From JADJSS01 sp046329815 (GTDB taxonomy: Bacteria > Bacteroidota > Bacteroidia > Chitinophagales > JADIYW01), in contig JAXLTY010000002.1 in assembly GCA_046329815.1 (NCBI GenBank), positions 1,178,001 to 1,242,000 on the forward strand: 64,000 bases of DNA. Direction: 5' to 3'. Shown here in pieces: positions 25,864 to 35,261 of this stretch. Both the position numbers and the translations under genes were made by a program. The notes under the pieces are model-generated. The model ran no database searches. It worked only from the letters and a program-made list of their open reading frames with translations, and was not told the origin of the DNA. The number at the start of each line of letters is the position of its first letter. Within the stretch, counting starts at the first letter, position 1.

Positions 25864-27564
25864 TTAAATTATAGTGATTGCCTGATGGAATAACGGTTGA
25901 TATTTGCTGACCAATATTTTTCGTTTCAGTTTCATAGTTGGTGTATATTCTTCGCTTTCAATTGTCCAGTTATCCAAGGTAAAAATAACTTTTTCTATTT
26001 TTTCAGAATCTAACATTTTAGCGTTATAGCTCTTTTGAATATACTGAATAATATTCTCTTTATCTTCTGTTGTTATAACATCAGAAGTATTTGGACGAAT
26101 TACAGCAAGCAAAGACATGTTTGCATCTTGCGTAATAAACATATTTTTTATCAAATGTGAAGCACATAATTCCTGTTCTATTAATTCAGGATTTAAATAC
26201 TTTCCATTCATCAATTTAAAAATAGTGCTGGCTCTTCCTTCAATATGCAAAAAGCCGTCTTCATCAATAAATCCTGTATCACCTGTATGATACCAGCCAT
26301 CATCATCTAATAAAGCTTTCGTCAGTTTTCCCAATTTGTAATAACCTTTCATATTACTTTTACTCTTCATCCAAATCTCATCATCATTATTGATCTTTAC
26401 TTCAGCATATGCTAACGGCAAACCAACTGTTCCGGTTTTATATTTAAAATTTTCATGATTCACCGTATGTAACAATGCTTCTGTTGAACCATAACACTCA
26501 AACAATGGAATTTTTATAGACCAAAAAAATTGCACTAAATATTCCGGAATCATAGCTGCGCCTGTAATGATTTGTTTAAAAGCACCACCTAATTCTTCAT
26601 TCCACAATTCATAATACTTTTGGTGTTGTTGGTATGCTTCTGACGCAAAAAAATCTTCTTTTTTCTTATAATCAAAATGAGAAGTGTATTGAATAGCAGC
26701 AATAGCTTCTGTATTATTTTCCTGTATATATTTTTGAGTGAGTGCTTTATAAAAACCTTCAATGATTAACGGCACACAAACAATCTGATTAGGTTTAACT
26801 TCTTTTACTTGTTGCGTTAACAGTGCACTGCTGTCTGCAAAATAGACAGTTACGCCTTGTTTTAAATAAAAATAGTAATGTAATCTTTCAAACGCATGAG
26901 AAATAGACAATACACTCAGCGCAATATCAGCTTCTTTCAAGTAATAATTATTTGTCAGATGCTCAGCAAAAGCGCCAAAAGTGGTATGCGTATGAATTGC
27001 GCCTTTAGGATTGCCGCCAGTACCTGAAGTGTACAATATAGTTGCAACATCATCCGGTTTTATTTGGTCTTTTCGTTCGTTAATTGCAATTTCATCTGAT
27101 TCAGTAATCGAGGTTGGCAATATGCTATTCCATGATACAATATTTTCACCTTCATCAAAGCAATAAATTCCTTTCATAAAAGTTAATTCTTTAAGATGAG
27201 GCAAAAGTAGTTTATATAAAATTCTATTACCACAAAAGAAATAATTGAGTTCTGTTTGTTTTAAAATATAGATGACATCATTTACACTATATGCCGGATG
27301 CAAGGAAACATGTATTGCACCAACCTGCAAAATACCAATGTCCAAAAAATTCCATTCAGAACGATTGATAGAAATAGAGCCGATCATATCGCCTTTTGAT
27401 ATTCCTAAATCAATTAATGCCTTTGAAACAAGATTTGCTTTTGCTTTATAATCCTGAAAGGTGGTCTTAATCCAGTTTCCTTTTTCACGATGTGCTAACG
27501 CGTAAGCATTTGGATTGGTAAAAACTTGTGCATCTAAATAATCAAAAAGGCGGTAGGAAAACAT
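25864..27564 (-). CDS. AMP-binding long-chain acyl-CoA synthetase-like protein
   Basis: About 566 residues from the ATG at 27564; a TTG 18 codons upstream is less likely. The adenylate-forming motifs are ILYTSGTGGNPKG (P-loop, A3), LFECYGSTEAL (A5) and GWYHTGDTGFIDEDGFL (A7), with GRASTIFKLMNGKYLNP (A8) near the C-terminus. It would activate a fatty acid to acyl-AMP and load CoA or the neighbouring ACP. The FadD/FACL-type N-terminus (LFDYLDAQVFTNPNAYAL) is complete. It is first in the operon synthetase-ACP-KASIII and divergent from the TonB receptor. Confidence 0.85.
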   Translation of the reverse strand: MFSYRLFDYLDAQVFTNPNAYALAHREKGNWIKTTFQDYKAKANLVSKALIDLGISKGDMIGSISINRSEWNFLDIGILQVGAIHVSLHPAYSVNDVIYILKQTELNYFFCGNRILYKLLLPHLKELTFMKGIYCFDEGENIVSWNSILPTSITESDEIAINERKDQIKPDDVATILYTSGTGGNPKGAIHTHTTFGAFAEHLTNNYYLKEADIALSVLSISHAFERLHYYFYLKQGVTVYFADSSALLTQQVKEVKPNQIVCVPLIIEGFYKALTQKYIQENNTEAIAAIQYTSHFDYKKKEDFFASEAYQQHQKYYELWNEELGGAFKQIITGAAMIPEYLVQFFWSIKIPLFECYGSTEALLHTVNHENFKYKTGTVGLPLAYAEVKINNDDEIWMKSKSNMKGYYKLGKLTKALLDDDGWYHTGDTGFIDEDGFLHIEGRASTIFKLMNGKYLNPELIEQELCASHLIKNMFITQDANMSLLAVIRPNTSDVITTEDKENIIQYIQKSYNAKMLDSEKIEKVIFTLDNWTIESEEYTPTMKLKRKILVSKYQPLFHQAITII

Positions 27565-27632
27565 TTTTAAGCAGGTATTTAATTGTTTATGTAAATTTAC
27601 ACCAATATTCCTAACCAACTAAACAATTGCCT

Positions 27633-30356
27633 ATGAAATTTATCCTTGTTACCTACATATCATTATGCTCTCTCTTTTGCTTCTCTCAAAAGACAATTAA
27701 AGGTAAAATAATCGACAACTCGAATGCACAACCACTTATAGGTGCAACCATTTTAGAAGAGAATTCCACAAATGGTACAACTTCCGATACTTCGGGAAAT
27801 TTCTCCATAGAACTGAAAAATGAAAATTCCAACATACTTATTTCTTATTTAGGTTATCAGCTAAAAAAAGTAAACACATCCAATGCTACAGATTTTATTA
27901 TCAAAATGGATGCTGAAGATATCACAAATGATGAAGTAGTAATTTCTGCTTCGCGTTTTCAGGAAACAATCGCTAAATCACCTGCTAATATTTATAAAAT
28001 CACATCAAAAGAAATACAAAATACACCAAGCGGTGATTATTATGAAGGATTGAAAAAAATTCCAAATGTAGATATCGTTAATAACAGCTTTGCGATGAAG
28101 ATATTCAATTCTCGCGGTTTTAATACAACATCACCATTTCGTGTTACACAAATTATTGATGGCATTGATAATATGTCGCCAGTACTCACCTTTTCACCTG
28201 GAACTTTATTTAGTGTTTCAGATATTGATATTGATAATATTGAACTGATTTCCGGTCCGGCATCTGCACTTTACGGACCAAATGCTTTACAAGGCGTTAT
28301 CAGCATCAAAACCAAAGATCCATTTATACGCGAAGGATTGACATTACAACTAAAAGGCGGAAGCAGAAAATTTGTCGAAGGTCAGGCACGTTATGCGCAG
28401 GCATTTGGTAAAAAGAAAAAAATAGCTTTAAAAATAGCCGGCTCGTATTTTACTGCTGATGACTGGCGTGCAAATGATGAGACTTTAAATAACTACAGAA
28501 AAATTCCATACGCACCACAACGTATTGGCGCCTTATCGCAATCACTCGCAACAGACATGTCGCTTACGGCAGATCAGCGACAAGCATACACTGATTTCAA
28601 TAATTATACAGCTTCTAATCCGAATGTAAATCCTGGAAATATTACATTTACATTGCCAGGATATGATGAAAAATATTTAGCAAAAAACAGAGCTTATGGT
28701 GCAAAAGTATCTGCATCTTTAGATTATAAAATAACCAATACAATTAAATTGAGTTATTTATACAAATTTAATAGCGGCTCAGCAGTGTATCAGGGAAACA
28801 ACCGTGCATACATGGATAATTTCCGATTCAATCAACACAAATTAGAACTTTCCGGCAAAGATTTTTTCGTTAGAACCTATGTATCGCAAGAAGATCTAGC
28901 TAATTCATACGATTTGGTTTTAACAGGCATTAATTTAGGAATTGCAGGCCTTCCAAATGTGAATAAAACCTTTTTAAATGCTTATTTAGATTCTGTAAAA
29001 ATCTTATCTAATAACTACACGACAGCTTTAACAAATGCTCAGGTAGCTCAACTTAAGGCAAGCTCAACGGCTGCCGCACAAAGTGGATGGCTACAACCCG
29101 GAACAGAAGCATTTCAGGCCGCTTTTAATAAAATTACTACAAGCGGTAACCGGCCAACCGGTTCGAAATATACCAGCCGTTCTTTGATTGTTCATCTAGA
29201 AGGCCAATATAACTACACTTACAAAATATTAGATATAAATGCAGGTGCATCTTACAGAAGAATCATTCCAAAAACAAAAGGCGAAATATTTAGTGATACA
29301 TTAATGCCCAATGGAAAATATAAAAACCTTGCTTATAATGAATATGGCGGCTTTGTACAGTTAACCACTCGGTTATTAAAAAATGATCTAAAACTATTAG
29401 CTTCTTTACGCATCGATAAGAGTCAGAACTTTAAAGTACAATTCTCGCCAAGAGTAGGAATTGTATATAATAAGTCAAACCATTCAATCAGACTTTCCTG
29501 GCAAACTGCATTCAGAAGTCCGACTTTGAATGACCAATATTTTTATCTGAATACAGGTGGTTTTATTTTAAAAGGAAATTTAAGTGGTTATAATAATTTA
29601 TACACTACCAATTCTTTAAACGCATACAATGCATCACCAACAAAAGACAGCACATTACTTAAAACGTTTATAGCAAAACCAATAAAACCTGAAAACCTGA
29701 ACACGATTGAAATCGGTTACCGACTGAATGAATTAAAAGGATTTTCAGCAGAGTTTACAATGTATTACAATCGTTATTCCAACTTTATCGGAAGCATAAA
29801 TGTCATTGAACCTAAATCTGGAAATGTAAATGATTCGAGCGGTTTGAAAGATGTAAAAACAAGAAATTATAATTCATATCGTATTTGGGTAAACTCAACG
29901 AATAAAGTAAACACGCTTGGACTTGGAATTAGTTTATCTTATACCATTAAAAACATTACATCATACATTAATTATACTTACAATAAATTCTTTGACGACC
30001 ACAAAGAAGATGATTTAATTCCTGGATTTAATACGCCGCCGCATAAACTGAATATAGGCATAACCGCTAATAAAGTATGGAAAGGACTTGGTTTTGGTGC
30101 TAACTTTCACTGGCAAGATAAATTCTACTGGGAAAGTCCTTTCGCTAATGGCGATGTAAAACAAATACATACATTGGATTTGGAAGTACACTATGAAATT
30201 GAAAAAATCATGTCAACACTTCGTGTAGGTGGTTCTAATATTTACAATAATAAAGTAAAATACGCTGCCGGTGCTGCTGAAATTGGTGCTTTCGTATATG
30301 GTTCTTGGACATTTGACATGGCATTTACCGGCAAATATTTAAAAAAGAAAAATTAA
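27633..30356 (+). CDS. TonB-dependent receptor with carboxypeptidase-like regulatory domain
   Basis: About 907 residues from the ATG at 27633. A signal peptide (KFILVTYISLCSLFCFSQ) is followed by a carboxypeptidase-like beta domain (GKIIDNSNAQPLIGATI) at about 20-105. The plug domain has DEVVISASRFQETIAKSPAN, GISGPASALYG-like ELISGPASALYGPNALQG, and the barrel runs to the end. It would import a large or scarce ligand across the outer membrane using TonB. No SusD partner follows, so it is not a standard Sus pair. It is divergent from the acyl-CoA synthetase with only 68 bp between start codons, which suggests shared control. Confidence 0.9.
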   Translation: MKFILVTYISLCSLFCFSQKTIKGKIIDNSNAQPLIGATILEENSTNGTTSDTSGNFSIELKNENSNILISYLGYQLKKVNTSNATDFIIKMDAEDITNDEVVISASRFQETIAKSPANIYKITSKEIQNTPSGDYYEGLKKIPNVDIVNNSFAMKIFNSRGFNTTSPFRVTQIIDGIDNMSPVLTFSPGTLFSVSDIDIDNIELISGPASALYGPNALQGVISIKTKDPFIREGLTLQLKGGSRKFVEGQARYAQAFGKKKKIALKIAGSYFTADDWRANDETLNNYRKIPYAPQRIGALSQSLATDMSLTADQRQAYTDFNNYTASNPNVNPGNITFTLPGYDEKYLAKNRAYGAKVSASLDYKITNTIKLSYLYKFNSGSAVYQGNNRAYMDNFRFNQHKLELSGKDFFVRTYVSQEDLANSYDLVLTGINLGIAGLPNVNKTFLNAYLDSVKILSNNYTTALTNAQVAQLKASSTAAAQSGWLQPGTEAFQAAFNKITTSGNRPTGSKYTSRSLIVHLEGQYNYTYKILDINAGASYRRIIPKTKGEIFSDTLMPNGKYKNLAYNEYGGFVQLTTRLLKNDLKLLASLRIDKSQNFKVQFSPRVGIVYNKSNHSIRLSWQTAFRSPTLNDQYFYLNTGGFILKGNLSGYNNLYTTNSLNAYNASPTKDSTLLKTFIAKPIKPENLNTIEIGYRLNELKGFSAEFTMYYNRYSNFIGSINVIEPKSGNVNDSSGLKDVKTRNYNSYRIWVNSTNKVNTLGLGISLSYTIKNITSYINYTYNKFFDDHKEDDLIPGFNTPPHKLNIGITANKVWKGLGFGANFHWQDKFYWESPFANGDVKQIHTLDLEVHYEIEKIMSTLRVGGSNIYNNKVKYAAGAAEIGAFVYGSWTFDMAFTGKYLKKKN

Positions 30357-30378
30357 ATTTGGTAATGAAATTATTCAT

Positions 30379-31386
30379 GTGGCTACAATAATTGAGTTAA
30401 TAAAAAATGGAACTACAGACGAAGCATTCTTAATAAAAGAAATAGATGAGCGTTTACCAAATGATGATGAAATTGGAATAACTATTGAAGCTTTCGGACT
30501 GAATTTTGCAGAAGTATTAGCCAGAACCGGAAATTATCCGGATTGTCCGCCATTGCCAACTACACTAGGATATGAAGTAGTTGGTCGAATTAAATATATT
30601 GGCAAAAACATTACCAATTTAAAAATTGGACAACGCGTTGTTGCAATTACAAATTTTAATGGTTACAGTAATTATGTTGTGCAAAAACCTTTCGCTATAC
30701 ATCCAATCGATGAAGATATTAATGCCAGTGTTGCTTTAGCGTTAGTGGTGCAATATTGCACGGCATATTATTGTACACATATTGCTGCGCGAATATTTGA
30801 CACTAATAAAATATTGATTCATACTGCAAGCAATGGCGTCGGCATTGCGTTGATACAATTGTGTACTCTTTTAAATACAGAAATTTATGCTACTGCCAGA
30901 AATATAGAAAAGTTAAACACTTTTAAAAACAATGCGAATATTCATCTGATTGATTGTTGTGAAGAGAATTGGTTTGAAAACAAACATGAAGAATTTGATT
31001 TTATTTTTGACAACACAGGTGGCAGCATTTATAAAAAGTACATAAGCATGCTAAAAAAGAGCGGTTCAATAATAAGCTATGGATCAAATGCTTTATACGC
31101 CGCAAATGAAACTGATTCAAAGATGAAAACACAAATGCAATATGGAATGTATCATCCATTATTATTAATTTCAGAATCAAAATCAATTATTGGTGTCAAT
31201 CTGATTCATATTGGAAAAAACAAACCGGATGTTTTGAATTATTGCTTAGAAAAAGTATTTGAATTATACAATGAAAAAAAGATACATCCAGTTATGGATC
31301 AATCATTTCATGTATCGTCTTTCACTGATGCACAGAAAAAACTTGAAAAAAGAAATACTATTGGTAAAATTTGTATTTATTGGTAA
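30379..31386 (+). CDS. MDR-superfamily oxidoreductase (quinone reductase/VAT1-like)
   Basis: A 335-residue zinc-independent medium-chain reductase. The N-terminal GroES-like part has AFGLNFAEVLARTGNYPD and the family's LGYEVVGRI. The nucleotide-binding site follows at HTASNGVGIALIQL (variant of AxxGGVG). FIFDNTGGSIYKKYI and the C-terminal TIGKICIYW fit VAT1/quinone oxidoreductase-like enzymes, which reduce enones with NADPH. The start is GTG at 30379. It is 22 bp after the receptor gene and 9 bp before the Fe-S protein gene, so an operon is likely. It could act as an enoyl reductase for the acyl chains made nearby (inference). Confidence 0.8.
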   Translation: MATIIELIKNGTTDEAFLIKEIDERLPNDDEIGITIEAFGLNFAEVLARTGNYPDCPPLPTTLGYEVVGRIKYIGKNITNLKIGQRVVAITNFNGYSNYVVQKPFAIHPIDEDINASVALALVVQYCTAYYCTHIAARIFDTNKILIHTASNGVGIALIQLCTLLNTEIYATARNIEKLNTFKNNANIHLIDCCEENWFENKHEEFDFIFDNTGGSIYKKYISMLKKSGSIISYGSNALYAANETDSKMKTQMQYGMYHPLLLISESKSIIGVNLIHIGKNKPDVLNYCLEKVFELYNEKKIHPVMDQSFHVSSFTDAQKKLEKRNTIGKICIYW

Positions 31387-31395
31387 CACAAAATA

Positions 31396-32610
31396 ATGGA
31401 AACACCATACTCAAAAGAAGGAAAATACTATCAGCATGAATCTGACTATAAACAGGATTCATTGTTTGATATTACACCTGATTTTGAACGTTTCAACGGA
31501 TGCAATGATATTTTTGCACGTGCACAATGGGATCCGAGAATTCAATCCATAAAAGCATTAAAATGGTTTAAAGGAATGTTGGGTTATAATGTCAACATTA
31601 AAACTACGGATGGTTATACACAAAAAGATTATGCGCTAAGAAATGCCGGCTGGGTTCTTTCCAATTTAATGATGGAACGCAGTATGCACATGCAGCGCCG
31701 CGATGGGTTTTTAGATGACATTCGTGAGTACATGCGTCTTGCCGCTACTAAAGTAGAAGTTACTTCGACAGCAGATATGTCTGCGGAAATAAAACAAGCC
31801 GGAAAGATTTTTGGTGCAGACATGGTCGGCATCACTCCTGTTGACTTACGTTGGCATTACACACATCGTTTCGACGCTGATACAAAAAAAGAAAAACCAA
31901 ATGATTTACCTGAAGGTGTTAACAATTGCATCGTTATCGGAACTGAAATGTCTTATGAATTAATTAAAACATATCCATCTGCATTAGCAAGTACCGCACC
32001 TGCTTTAGGTTATTCAAAAGATACGTTTATTTTGATGACACTGGCGCAGTTTATACGAAATTTAGGATATCAGGCAGTTGCATCATTAAATGATTCAGCA
32101 CAAGCAATACCATATGCTATACAAGCAGGTTTGGCTGAATATGGAAGAAATGGATTAGCCATTACTAAAGAATTTGGACCAAGAGTTCGGTTCGGAAAGA
32201 TTTTTACTGACCTGCCATTAGATTATGATTTGCCTGTAAAATTTGGTGTAAAAGAATTTTGTGATATTTGCAGCAAATGCGCTGATGCTTGTCCTGCAAA
32301 AGCTATTCCATACGGCGAACCAAATGATAAAATATTGAATCAGTCAAATATTATTGGCGTAAAAAAATGGACAGTAGATGCTGAAAAATGTTTTAATATC
32401 TGGACAAATCAAGGAACCGAATGTGGTATATGCATTCGCGTTTGTCCATATAATAAAAGTCATAAAACACTTTTTGACAGATTGTATTATCGCTTTTTTA
32501 AATGGCTTGCCTTTTCACCGGCAAAAAAATTAGCTTTATACTTAGATAATAAATTAGGATTTGGAAAAAGAAAACAACCATCATCGTGGTGGAAAACCAG
32601 ACCTGAATAA
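31396..32610 (+). CDS. Reductive dehalogenase-like corrinoid/4Fe-4S protein, soluble
   Basis: A 404-residue protein with two C-terminal 4Fe-4S motifs: CDICSKCADACPAKAI and CFNIWTNQGTECGICIRVCP. Upstream is the corrinoid-binding-type core of the RdhA/epoxyqueuosine-reductase group, with FGADMVGITPVDLRWHY, SLNDSAQAIPYAIQAGLAEYG and FGPRVRFGKIFTDLPL. These strings are much closer to reductive dehalogenases than to QueG. There is no Tat signal and no RdhB anchor gene. RdhA enzymes remove halides using cobalamin; many Bacteroidota homologues have no known substrate. It sits in an operon with an MDR reductase and ends 3 bp from the convergent PhyH gene. Confidence 0.75.
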   Translation: METPYSKEGKYYQHESDYKQDSLFDITPDFERFNGCNDIFARAQWDPRIQSIKALKWFKGMLGYNVNIKTTDGYTQKDYALRNAGWVLSNLMMERSMHMQRRDGFLDDIREYMRLAATKVEVTSTADMSAEIKQAGKIFGADMVGITPVDLRWHYTHRFDADTKKEKPNDLPEGVNNCIVIGTEMSYELIKTYPSALASTAPALGYSKDTFILMTLAQFIRNLGYQAVASLNDSAQAIPYAIQAGLAEYGRNGLAITKEFGPRVRFGKIFTDLPLDYDLPVKFGVKEFCDICSKCADACPAKAIPYGEPNDKILNQSNIIGVKKWTVDAEKCFNIWTNQGTECGICIRVCPYNKSHKTLFDRLYYRFFKWLAFSPAKKLALYLDNKLGFGKRKQPSSWWKTRPE

Positions 32611-32612
32611 AA

Positions 32613-33470
32613 TTATTTATGCTTCAATTGTTCTTCATATTTTAAATAAAAATCCACGTCATACTTACTATCAGCCAATTCCACTTCCTCAATGATTTTT
32701 CCAATCGGACGCGGCATTTTTTGTTCCATTATACTGTATTTAAAATCCTGATTCGAGCTTAGTTTAAAAATAAACTCCTGGTCGATTTCATATTTCAGGA
32801 TTTTATTTGTGAGAATATCATAATGGTAATGATAAACCGGTGCATTTTCAGGAAGACAATACAAACCTAATGCAAGCCGATTGTTAAACGACCTGTTTGG
32901 TAAAGAAGCATGTAACAAAGATTGATTTAAGACTAATATATCGCCTCTTTCCAGTTCAATATATTGCGCATATTTTTTTTCAAATTCATTTAGTTTTGAG
33001 TAATTCAAACCTGATGGAATGTTCGTTCCTCTGATTGCCTGAAAATATTGATGACTTTTCGGAAGCAACATTATACAACCATTTTGTTTCGTAACTTTTT
33101 GCAAAGGCATCCATAAAAAAACCTGTGTGTACTTTTCTTCATCAGTAAAAGTCCAATCCTGGTGCCAGTTTAATCTATGTGTTAAACTTGGTTTTTTCAC
33201 TAAAAGATCTGAAAAAAAAGGATGATAATTATTCAGGTATTTATCACAAACAGGCGTAAGAATTTCTTTGATTTTGGTATCAACTAAAATCCGGTATTCC
33301 TGGTTACTGCTCCAAAGTGATGTATAGAATTTATTATCAACATTGCTTTCTAAAGAATTAAAGAAACTATAATTTTTATCAAAATCAATGGATATAGCAT
33401 TTTTTAAAATAATAAAACCATTTTGGATAAATTGTTTATTCCATACATCATCAACAAAAACGGAATTCAT
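32613..33470 (-). CDS. PhyH-family dioxygenase (PhyH array, last gene)
   Basis: A 285-residue Fe(II)/2OG oxygenase with H103-Q-D105 in LNWHQDWTFTDE, the distal His in NQSLLHASLPNRSF, and a following Arg (NNRLALG). VFLWMPLQKVTKQNGCIML is the family strand pair. The C-terminus has an acidic KYEEQLKHK tail. It overlaps the upstream PhyH gene by 4 bp and is last in a four-gene run of PhyH paralogues on the minus strand. The substrate is unknown; a lipid- or sugar-linked acceptor would fit the context. Confidence 0.85.
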   Translation of the reverse strand: MNSVFVDDVWNKQFIQNGFIILKNAISIDFDKNYSFFNSLESNVDNKFYTSLWSSNQEYRILVDTKIKEILTPVCDKYLNNYHPFFSDLLVKKPSLTHRLNWHQDWTFTDEEKYTQVFLWMPLQKVTKQNGCIMLLPKSHQYFQAIRGTNIPSGLNYSKLNEFEKKYAQYIELERGDILVLNQSLLHASLPNRSFNNRLALGLYCLPENAPVYHYHYDILTNKILKYEIDQEFIFKLSSNQDFKYSIMEQKMPRPIGKIIEEVELADSKYDVDFYLKYEEQLKHK

Positions 33471-34327
33471 AAAAGCATCTGATGTTTTTCCTGCACAATC
33501 GAATCAAACTTATTCTTATTTATTTTTGGATGTGCATATTTAATTATGCGATGACTCAATTCTCCAACAGGTTTATCTTTAATATTATATTGAAAATTTA
33601 AGAAAAAATCCTTATCGACATTCATTTCTTCAATTTCATATCCTAAGAATTTTTTCTTCATATAATAATGTTTTGCCTGCGCTTCTTTTGGCTTAGCAAT
33701 CACTTGAATTACCAATCTATCGTAAGTGCCATTATTTGGTTTCGAATAATGAATAATACTGTCATCAAATACCAATACTTCACCTGCTTTCACATCTATA
33801 GGCACACAATGGTTTTCTATAATATGTCTTTCATAACCGGTAAAAAACCAAGGAATGGAAGGACTTCTCAGCACATCGCGAAAAAGACGGTGTGTGTTTG
33901 GAACTACTTCAATGGTTCCGTTGATTTCGGCAACATCCACCAAAGGACACCAAACAGATACAGAAACATATTTCGTTTCGTCCACAAAATTCCAGTTTTG
34001 ATGGACAGGCACTTCACCTAAACCAGGTTCTTTTTGTACAAAATTAATAATTATAGGTTCGTATCCGGCAAGTGTTTCATCCAATTTTGGCTGAATCTTT
34101 GAACTGACAAAATCGAAAACTTTATTTTTGTAATCTTTATTAGTATCTAAAAATGTAAAATGATATTTGACATTTTTTTCCTGCGTGTTAAAACGGCTGT
34201 CAGGATGCTGCGCGTAATAGAATGCTTTTAATTCTTCAATTTCTTCCGGTGAAAACAACTTGATTTTCACATAACCTTTTTCCCAAAACTCTTTTTGCAG
34301 TTGCTCGTCTTTAAATACATTTTTCAT
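33467..34327 (-). CDS. PhyH-family protein with HxN in place of HxD
   Basis: A 286-residue PhyH homologue. The fold markers are all present (VSVWCPLVDVAEINGTIEVV, GEVLVFDDSIIHYSKPNN, then DRLVIQV), but the first iron-binding motif reads H109-Q-N111 in PVHQNWNFVDE. The codons CAT CAA AAC show Asn in place of the Asp ligand seen in the other six PhyH proteins here. Asn may weaken iron binding, alter the reaction, or indicate a non-catalytic partner. It lies 40 bp downstream of the 34368 gene and overlaps the next PhyH gene by 4 bp, so it is probably co-expressed with intact paralogues. Confidence 0.8.
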   Translation of the reverse strand: MKNVFKDEQLQKEFWEKGYVKIKLFSPEEIEELKAFYYAQHPDSRFNTQEKNVKYHFTFLDTNKDYKNKVFDFVSSKIQPKLDETLAGYEPIIINFVQKEPGLGEVPVHQNWNFVDETKYVSVSVWCPLVDVAEINGTIEVVPNTHRLFRDVLRSPSIPWFFTGYERHIIENHCVPIDVKAGEVLVFDDSIIHYSKPNNGTYDRLVIQVIAKPKEAQAKHYYMKKKFLGYEIEEMNVDKDFFLNFQYNIKDKPVGELSHRIIKYAHPKINKNKFDSIVQEKHQMLL

Positions 34328-34367
34328 AATACATTAAATTTAATAAAAAAACAGAAAAAAATACTAC

Positions 34368-35255
34368 CTAAAATTTATTAAACCAACTAACAATTTTAGC
34401 AAGAAAACTGCCTGTAAAACGATTAATTTTTTCAGTATAAATTTTATTCAATAGCATTTCTTTCGTCACAATATATTTTGTTGATTCCGGAATTGTACGA
34501 ATAACATTCAATTCCACATTCTGTTGCGAAGCAATTTCCTGAAAATTAAATGCATAATTATACAAGAATTTTCTGTCACAATGAATAACATCTATATCAT
34601 CATTTTTATTCTTTACATACAAATTAAAATCTGCTTTTTCATCAATGACAGTTAAAGTTATCGCCGGTCGAACTGCATTCGTATTATTGGTTTTTGAACC
34701 ATGAAATAATTTCATGTAAAAAATAGCTGCTGCACCTTGTTTCATTGGCAGTGCTTTCAAAAAAGGATTTACCAAATAATTTAATTTCAGGAAAATTGAT
34801 TTTACTGAAGATGAACGTATGGAATAAAACCAATGATGAGAATTTGGTATAACCTGCAGGCAGCCATTATTTTCATCAACATCTACTAAAGGAATCCAAA
34901 TCAATGCAGATCTGTATTTTTTTTCATCCACAATGCTCCAATCCTGATGCAGCATTGATTCACTTTTGTCACCAATACCTTTTAACAAAAAAGTAGCTCC
35001 TACAATTTTATAATACTGAAGATATTTTTTTATCGACTTTTCGCATATTCTAACAATTTCATTTTCTATCAACAAACTTTCATCATAAGACAAATCTTGT
35101 ATATTTGTATATAAACCGCCATTTGTGTCGCCTAATTTACTATTCTTGTAAAATTCTTTTAACTGAAGTAACTGCTCCGTATCCAAAAAATTATCGAATT
35201 TCAAAAAACCACTTTCCTGAAACTGTTTATCTTTGAATGAATCAATTAACTGCAT
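34368..35255 (-). CDS. PhyH-family dioxygenase (PhyH array, second gene)
   Basis: A 295-residue Fe(II)/2OG oxygenase with H103-Q-D105 in SMLHQDWSIVDE, the strand ALIWIPLVDVDENNGCLQVI, and the distal His in MKLFHGSKTNNTNAVRP with Arg after it. It has a C-terminal extension of about 40 residues ending in hydrophobic and basic residues (FTGSFLAKIVSWFNKF), which could be an amphipathic membrane-binding helix. It starts 6 bp after the upstream PhyH gene. The substrate is unknown. Confidence 0.85.
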   Translation of the reverse strand: MQLIDSFKDKQFQESGFLKFDNFLDTEQLLQLKEFYKNSKLGDTNGGLYTNIQDLSYDESLLIENEIVRICEKSIKKYLQYYKIVGATFLLKGIGDKSESMLHQDWSIVDEKKYRSALIWIPLVDVDENNGCLQVIPNSHHWFYSIRSSSVKSIFLKLNYLVNPFLKALPMKQGAAAIFYMKLFHGSKTNNTNAVRPAITLTVIDEKADFNLYVKNKNDDIDVIHCDRKFLYNYAFNFQEIASQQNVELNVIRTIPESTKYIVTKEMLLNKIYTEKINRFTGSFLAKIVSWFNKF

Positions 35256-35261
35256 AATTTA

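Noticed and set aside
27581..27628. Operator formed by AATTGTTTA / TAAACAATT in the acyl-CoA synthetase-TonB receptor gap
   Set aside because: The 9-bp arms are AT-rich and 30 bp apart; this is expected by chance in such sequence and lies within leader regions.
33668..34021. Plus-strand frame of 117 codons
   Set aside because: A shadow of the PhyH gene on the other strand, with no protein-like features.
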